The notes under the pieces are model-generated. The model made no database searches. It was not told where the DNA came from and was given only the letters and a program-made list of their open reading frames with translations. 64,000 nt of DNA, from assembly GCF_002092855.1 (NCBI RefSeq), contig NZ_LVLC01000030.1, positions 1 to 64,000 of the forward strand. Reading direction: 5' to 3'. Positions 59,186-64,000 of this stretch are shown here, in pieces (within the stretch, counting starts at the first letter, position 1; the number at the start of each line of letters is the position of its first letter). Source of the DNA: Campylobacter concisus. GTDB lineage: Bacteria > Campylobacterota > Campylobacteria > Campylobacterales > Campylobacteraceae. The position numbers and the translations under genes are program-made.

Positions 59186-59933
59186 TTAGCTCTTTTTTCT
59201 TTGAAAATACTGCAAGTATGCAAAATACACTCATAGCAATCATAACCCAAAACCCGATACTTGGATAAGAGTGTGTTGTAAATTGTGCAACGCTACCATC
59301 GCCTAGAACTGTTGGCATAAATGGTTTAATCTTAAATGCACCCCACTCTTGCATATTGTGTCCATACCAGTAAAGCCATCCTGCAAATGCGCTCATAAAT
59401 AGCACAGGCGCGATAATGGTTGGAACCATAAGAAGTGAGTTAAATTTGCCGTTGTAATACAAAAATGCAAGCATACAAAGCGTTGAAATAAGCAAATAAT
59501 AAGGCGCTATCGCTCGCTCTAAATTTCCACCATGCTCCATAGGATACATACCAATGTAGTGATTTATCGTATTCATCTCATGCACATCGCCACTATATCC
59601 ATCTACGTGAAAATATACAGGAATTCCATCAGGAAAGGCTGATTTTGGATAATTTGGAGCTTCAAGAGAGACGTACCAGATAGGAAAAGATGGCGTACCA
59701 ATCTCTGCTTTTTGTTCGATCATCTTATGAAGATCGCTTGCTACATCTTTTGATAAAAGGTGATTTTTATACTGAAATGAGCTATAAAGATTATAGATAC
59801 CGTAAGTATAAGATGGTAGTTCATCACCATCAGCTATACGCTCTTTTGCTCCGTGCCAACCAAGAACAGGCAAAGTAAAACAAACAGTCATTAAGACAAG
59901 TGCAACAATGGTATAAATTTTATATTTACTCAT
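59178..59933 (-). CDS. nosB: NosB-like membrane protein
   Basis: The open frame extends to 60035, but the ATG at 59933 follows GGAGAGATC and begins a normal membrane signal, giving 251 aa. It has an N-terminal helix, a periplasmic domain (FPIWYVSLEAPNYPKSAF; DGYSGDVHEMNTINHYIGMY) and four C-terminal helices. This matches NosB of Wolinella-type clusters in place and shape. Its exact role in N2O respiration is not established. A GC-rich hairpin separates it from nosZ. Confidence 0.8.
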   Translation of the reverse strand: MSKYKIYTIVALVLMTVCFTLPVLGWHGAKERIADGDELPSYTYGIYNLYSSFQYKNHLLSKDVASDLHKMIEQKAEIGTPSFPIWYVSLEAPNYPKSAFPDGIPVYFHVDGYSGDVHEMNTINHYIGMYPMEHGGNLERAIAPYYLLISTLCMLAFLYYNGKFNSLLMVPTIIAPVLFMSAFAGWLYWYGHNMQEWGAFKIKPFMPTVLGDGSVAQFTTHSYPSIGFWVMIAMSVFCILAVFSKKKELNA

Positions 59934-59988
59934 GATCTCTCCTTTAAATTTTAAAATTTCACTTGCTAAAAATAAAATTTTAAAATTT

Positions 59989-60012
59989 AAAAAGGGGCAA
60001 AACGCCCCTTTA
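59989..60012 (-). terminator. Attenuator-like hairpin between nosZ and nosB
   Basis: On the minus strand AAAGGGGC-GTTTT-GCCCCTTTTT forms right after the nosZ stop and ends in a T run, as an intrinsic terminator should. Genes continue in the same direction 56 bp later, so partial read-through is likely. Confidence 0.75.
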
Positions 60013-60015
60013 AAA

Positions 60016-62604
60016 CTACATACCAGCGTTTTCATCTACCCATTTTAGGTATTCGATGATATTTTTGATCTCTTCATCACTCATATGCTGATTTGGCATT
60101 CTAAGGTTAAAGTAATCAATCATTGATTTAATGTAGTCGTCATTATAGAACTTAGCAGGATCTTTGATAAATTCTGCTACCCATTTTTCACCATTTTCAT
60201 GTCTTAGTAAAACGCCTGTTAGGTCTGGACCTGAGCTTACTTGACCGATAACGTGGCAACCATTACAACCGCCTTTTAGATAAGCCTCTTCACCTTTTGC
60301 GGCAGCTGGACTCATCGGAGTTGCGATCTCTTTAGCTAGGTTATTTTTAGCTCTTAAGCCAACGTCAGCTGTTTTAACCATGTATTGCCATACTTGGTAC
60401 TCCCAAAGGATAGCGCCGTTTACGTCACCTTTTTTATAAGCTTCGTCAGCTTTAGCTTTTACCTCTTTGATGTGGCCGTATTGATCAAGTGCGTCATCAA
60501 CCAAAGCTTTTACTTTTGGATATTTCTCATAATGTTTCTCTTTTAGGTATTTAACAACCTCTTGGATAACATCGTCAGTTGCCTTATTAGTTGCGATTAC
60601 TTTGTCGTATTCGGCTTTTAAAGCTTCTGGGCTTAGAGTTTTTAGCTTGTTATTTTTTGCAGATTCATATTTTTTACTTGGATCTTTAACAAGCAAATAA
60701 CCCATCATCTCTAGGTGAAGTGCTGAACAAAACTCGGTGCAGTAGTATGGAAAGACACCTTCCATATCAGCTACAAAATTTACTGAAGCAGTTTTGCCAG
60801 GCTCTAGTGAAGCGTGAATGTTGTAAAGGTCGATACCAAATCCATGAGTCTCATCTTGAGCGCGCTCTAGGTTTGTTAAGTGAATTGTTACATTATCACC
60901 TTTATTTACTTCGATGTGCTCTGGATTGATGTGGCTTCTGATCATTGTTGCATAGACAGTTACATTTTTGCCGTTTCTCTCAACTCTTTCTTGACCAGCT
61001 AGAGTTGCATATGGGCTAGCCTCACCTGTTCTTGAGTTTGTACCCATATTGTAAGTAAGCGCTGGACTTAGTTTACTAGCAGCTATTGAAACAACATCGT
61101 GTGGCTCACCAAGTGGGATTGGCATATCATAGATTAGATCCATTTTTGCACCAGTGATGTCTATTAGCTGGTGATTTTGTGGATGAAGTGGGCCAACTGG
61201 GCTAAAGCGATCGATTGAAAGTTTATCAAGAGCGATTGCATATTTGCCAACTGGTTTTGCTGATTTGCCTTCCATTGTATCAAGGTGGCCGATATTGTAG
61301 TGAACATTTATCTTATCAAGCACTTTTAAATTTTTATAGTCCCATTTTACGATTTGACTATCAACGTAAAGTGAAGTATAAAGTACGCCATCTTGTGAGT
61401 CAAATGATGTATGCAGTGGTCCAAGGCCAAGTTCGACTTGTCCGTGCATTGACTTTTCTCTATCTAAGATAGGAATTCCGTATGGGTCAGTGCCGGCATA
61501 CTCTTTTTTATCGATTAGCTCTTTGATCTTTCTAAAGTCATAAACTGATGTGTGAGTATCAAGCTTACCGCCAATAATGATATATCTACCATCTGGGCTT
61601 ACGTCACAACCGTGTGGGCTCTTTGACTCTGGGATCAAAAATAGCGCACCTGCTTTTACAGCAGCGTCTATTGTAACTACCTTGTGACCATTTATAACTT
61701 TGTAGTTTTTCTTGTCTTGAACAAGTTTTTCTAAAATTTTCCAGTTATAAACGTGTAAGAAGTCAGTATCATTTCTACTTGCACCTGCTTCAAATGGAGG
61801 AAGACCTTTTTCGATACCGCCAGTATACATCTCAGTATTTATTGAGTTTGTAAAGCCCCAGCCGTAGCTTTCGCCTTTACCAGCATCACTTAGATCTTGC
61901 CAGTATGGTGGAAGCTCAAGAGAAAATGACTCTTTCTCGTCGATCTTACCTTTTGGATAGTCAAATTTCCAAAATGTTACAGCACCTCTATAGACTGCTT
62001 CATAGTCGTCTATTGAGTGGTAGTTGTTATCAAGTGGAGCTGCATATTGGCTAGCTTCGATAACATACTCGCTATTTGGGGTGATGAAGCTACCGCCGTG
62101 CTCACTCTTCATGATAGGGTTTACAACGATTTGAGTTGTCTCAAAGTCATGCAAATTTATAACCGCGATTCTTGGGTTAGCTTTATCGTTGATAAATAGA
62201 TAATCACCAACATACTCACCATTTTTCTCACTGAAATTTGGGTGGTGTGTATCGCCCCATGTTATCTCTTTGCCCCTGATGTTGCCTTGTTTTAAAACAG
62301 CTTTTGACTCATTGTCATAGCCATATCCTTGCCAAGGCTCTGGTGTGAAAACGCCGATGTATTTATAAATTCTCATCGACGGAACGCCATAAACTAGCAC
62401 TTGACCGCTTTGCCCACCAGATGAAAAGACGATGAAATCATCTTTTTTACCGCTAGGCTGATAAGTTTTAGCAGCTGCAAGGACATCTTTTTCGCTTAGC
62501 CCGCGCTCTTTCATGACTTTTTCAAGGTCACTACTAGCAGCACAAGCAGTCGTTAAAGATAGCCCAAGCAAAGCAGCACTTGCGACACAAAATAACTTTT
62601 GCAT
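60016..62604 (-). CDS. nosZ: Nitrous oxide reductase, clade II, with haem domain
   Basis: This 862-aa enzyme has a Sec signal peptide (not Tat, typical of clade II), a seven-bladed propeller holding CuZ (with the DTHHPNF and HGGSF type His motifs), a cupredoxin domain with the CuA site YYCTEFCSALHLEMM (C622, C626, H630, M633) and a C-terminal cytochrome c domain with CNGCH near 780-784, as in Wolinella cNosZ. It reduces N2O to N2 in the periplasm as terminal acceptor. Confidence 0.97.
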   Translation of the reverse strand: MQKLFCVASAALLGLSLTTACAASSDLEKVMKERGLSEKDVLAAAKTYQPSGKKDDFIVFSSGGQSGQVLVYGVPSMRIYKYIGVFTPEPWQGYGYDNESKAVLKQGNIRGKEITWGDTHHPNFSEKNGEYVGDYLFINDKANPRIAVINLHDFETTQIVVNPIMKSEHGGSFITPNSEYVIEASQYAAPLDNNYHSIDDYEAVYRGAVTFWKFDYPKGKIDEKESFSLELPPYWQDLSDAGKGESYGWGFTNSINTEMYTGGIEKGLPPFEAGASRNDTDFLHVYNWKILEKLVQDKKNYKVINGHKVVTIDAAVKAGALFLIPESKSPHGCDVSPDGRYIIIGGKLDTHTSVYDFRKIKELIDKKEYAGTDPYGIPILDREKSMHGQVELGLGPLHTSFDSQDGVLYTSLYVDSQIVKWDYKNLKVLDKINVHYNIGHLDTMEGKSAKPVGKYAIALDKLSIDRFSPVGPLHPQNHQLIDITGAKMDLIYDMPIPLGEPHDVVSIAASKLSPALTYNMGTNSRTGEASPYATLAGQERVERNGKNVTVYATMIRSHINPEHIEVNKGDNVTIHLTNLERAQDETHGFGIDLYNIHASLEPGKTASVNFVADMEGVFPYYCTEFCSALHLEMMGYLLVKDPSKKYESAKNNKLKTLSPEALKAEYDKVIATNKATDDVIQEVVKYLKEKHYEKYPKVKALVDDALDQYGHIKEVKAKADEAYKKGDVNGAILWEYQVWQYMVKTADVGLRAKNNLAKEIATPMSPAAAKGEEAYLKGGCNGCHVIGQVSSGPDLTGVLLRHENGEKWVAEFIKDPAKFYNDDYIKSMIDYFNLRMPNQHMSDEEIKNIIEYLKWVDENAGM

Positions 62605-62616
62605 TTACTCTCCTTT

Positions 62617-63456
62617 TTAAAATGAATTTATCTCTAAACTCTTTATCTCATTGTCTAAATTTACGCCATTTAAGACGCCTTTATCTATAAAAATTCTTTT
62701 TATCTCATTGCCAAAAAGAGCCTTTTGCCCTTTTAGCTTAAGATCTTTGTCAAATTTATAGACTACTCCATCCCCATCACCTATAAAAATTTCATCCTCT
62801 ATGCACGCAAGAGCTGAAATTTTAGATTTTAAAACTTGTTTTTTAATTCCACTTTTAAAATCTAAAATTTCTCCATCTCTAAAGCCAAGCAAAATATCAT
62901 TCCCTTTAAATTTACAGGCACTAAGCGGAGCAAAGCCAACACGCTTTTTCTCTTTTAAATTAAGCTCTTTATCAAGCAAAAATGCTTTGCCATTAAAGCT
63001 CGTAAAAAATAGCTCATCATCAATTGGCAAAAGGCTCGAAATTTTATAAACATCTTTATAATTTTTAGTTAAAAGTTTATTTAGATTTTTATCAAAAACG
63101 CCTATGCTTACTTCATTAGCCATATCGCAAGCTACGTAAATTTTATTTTTAATTGCCATAATTTGCGAAATTTTACAGCCAACATTTGGCATGGCAAATA
63201 AAAAATTTCTCTCATTTGCCACTTCAATAATCTCATTGTTTAAATTTGCGATATAAAAGGATTCTCCATCATTTCCGCACTCTTGATTTTTATAAATCGT
63301 CTCTTTTATATCCAAATTTTTAATCTGTCCATCTTTTATAAAGACGATGCTTTGGTTGCTTTCATTAATAAAGCAGCCTAATTGCTGGGCAAAAGCTGTT
63401 ATCAAAAACAAACTTATACAAAGCAGAAATCTCATAATCCAAGGCACTTTCATCAT
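62617..63456 (-). CDS. Periplasmic beta-propeller-like protein, 279 aa
   Basis: A signal peptide (about 1-24) is followed by repeated short beta-blade motifs (IKNKIYVACDMANE; DDELFFTSFNGKAFLLDK; GNDILLGFRDGEILDF; EDEIFIGDGDGVVYKF), the pattern of a WD40/PQQ-like propeller such as NapL of epsilonproteobacterial nap operons. It lies 12 bp before nosZ and begins the nos operon, so a role in NosZ maturation or electron supply is plausible but unproven. Confidence 0.72.
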   Translation of the reverse strand: MMKVPWIMRFLLCISLFLITAFAQQLGCFINESNQSIVFIKDGQIKNLDIKETIYKNQECGNDGESFYIANLNNEIIEVANERNFLFAMPNVGCKISQIMAIKNKIYVACDMANEVSIGVFDKNLNKLLTKNYKDVYKISSLLPIDDELFFTSFNGKAFLLDKELNLKEKKRVGFAPLSACKFKGNDILLGFRDGEILDFKSGIKKQVLKSKISALACIEDEIFIGDGDGVVYKFDKDLKLKGQKALFGNEIKRIFIDKGVLNGVNLDNEIKSLEINSF

Positions 63457-63856
63457 AAATTTATTAAGTAAAAAAACTATACATACTTAACTCTTAAAAG
63501 CAAATTAGCGATTAATTTATTTTTTTAAGCTTTTAAAGAAAAATATCAGTAAATTTTTTTAAATTTTATTATTTACATTATATAGACATTATGATTTAAT
63601 CAATACTAATATAGTTTTAATAAAATTTATTATCCATAAAACTCTTCATTTTAGGTATTTTATGCATTAAAAATTAAATTATAAATAATTTATTAAAAAA
63701 ATTATTTAAATTAAATAATTATATTAAGTAATGAGAATTTCTCTCAGTATTTAAATAAAAAGCTAAAATTTATGCATTTGATATATTTTTAGCTTAAAGC
63801 CATTGGTAATTTAAATTTGTTTAAATAGGCTATAATCCGCCAAAAAAGGAGAGATA
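63457..63856. promoter_or_regulatory. Divergent nos/moaC promoter region, very AT-rich
   Basis: The 400 bp between the nos operon and moaC contain no gene. On the minus strand a TATAAT is seen at 63577-63582 and an imperfect FNR/CRP-like TTGAT-3-ATCA lies about 10 bp upstream of it; its position does not fit a class II activator site, so I do not call it. The stretch 63600-63780 is almost pure A/T. Confidence 0.4.
63831..63836 (+). promoter_or_regulatory. Putative -10 box of moaC
   Basis: TATAAT in the context GGCTATAATCCG, 20 bp before the moaC start. Confidence 0.6.
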
Positions 63857-64000
63857 ATGCTAACGCATTTAGATGAGAAAGATCGTCCAAAAATGGTCGA
63901 TGTAAGCCCAAAAGATCCTACAAAAAGAGTAGCAACTGCTAGCGGGATCATCAAGATGAGCAAAGAGGCCTTTAGAGCGATAAAAGAAAATACTGGCAAA
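63857..64000 (+). CDS. moaC: Cyclic pyranopterin monophosphate synthase MoaC, partial
   Basis: The first 48 codons ([36 protein letters not shown]) match the MoaC N-terminus. MoaC makes cyclic pyranopterin monophosphate in molybdenum cofactor synthesis. AAAAGGAGAG precedes the ATG. The gene is cut by the window end. Confidence 0.9.
   Translation, partial: MLTHLDEKDRPKMVDVSPKDPTKRVATASGIIKMSKEAFRAIKENTGK

Noticed and set aside
59934-60035. N-terminal extension of NosB
   Set aside because: The extension is coded across the hairpin after nosZ and has no ribosome site, whereas GGAGAG precedes the ATG at 59933.
63550-63620. FNR/CRP-like site before the nos operon
   Set aside because: The half-sites TTGAT and ATCA are spaced by three rather than four bases, and the distance to the nearest -10 does not fit an activator site.

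Overview
The window is AT-rich, densely packed epsilonproteobacterial DNA. A periplasmic Sec-type clade II nitrous oxide reductase cluster (nosZ-B-D-G-C1-C2-H-F-Y), Campylobacter-style promoters with an isolated TATAAT-like -10 box, and the protein families present all point to Campylobacter, most likely C. concisus or a close relative. The species call is inference.

Layout. (1) 1-9029, host chromosome: RidA, a two-subunit class I fumarase, a CNNM/CorC-type membrane protein, a sodium-dependent (NSS) transporter, a DUF411 metal-binding protein, an SbmA/BacA-like transporter, an intergenic region made of palindromic and direct repeats, an M48 lipoprotein protease and a decayed GNAT acetyltransferase. 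(2) 9030-9117, tRNA-Ser(GGA), whose 3' end is the attachment site of a prophage. (3) 9095-48266, a prophage of about 39 kb with a contractile tail, bounded by 23-bp direct repeats. (4) 48267-53800, host DNA with much gene decay: two opposed gene remnants, a frameshifted TonB-dependent receptor and a PepSY membrane gene with an in-frame stop, behind a Fur-like palindrome. (5) 53868-63456, the nos operon, led by a predicted periplasmic beta-propeller gene. (6) The start of moaC, cut by the window end.

The prophage is lambda-like in logic. A leftward early operon (18841 down to 10491) carries DUF1351, RecE-like exonuclease, RecT/Bet-like annealing protein, Ssb, a Rha-KilAC regulator, YopX and an excisionase, with the integrase convergent to it. 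A LexA-like CI repressor (21576-22271) is followed on the same strand by an 83-aa protein, a 282-aa protein that resembles lambda RexA in size and position, a small polytopic membrane protein in the RexB position, and a Sec-exported thermonuclease. This looks like a lysogeny-expressed exclusion cassette. Matching AGTATA-type palindromes lie in front of both the rightward early genes (22365-22378) and the divergent region at 19038-19086. Rightward genes give replication (a replisome organizer with iteron-like repeats inside it), two DNA methyltransferases (one broken by an amber codon), terminase, portal, capsid, tail with a canonical -1 frameshift site in the chaperone gene, baseplate, fibre and lysis (overlapping spanins, holin, GH108 endolysin).

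Points of most interest are the RexAB-like cassette, two structured RNA regions in the leftward operon (18290-18424 and 18873-19007), phased iterons inside the replication gene, two tail-to-tail paralogous ribbon-helix-helix genes, many very small overlapping genes, and a nos operon with an attenuator-like hairpin after nosZ and no nosL next to nosY.
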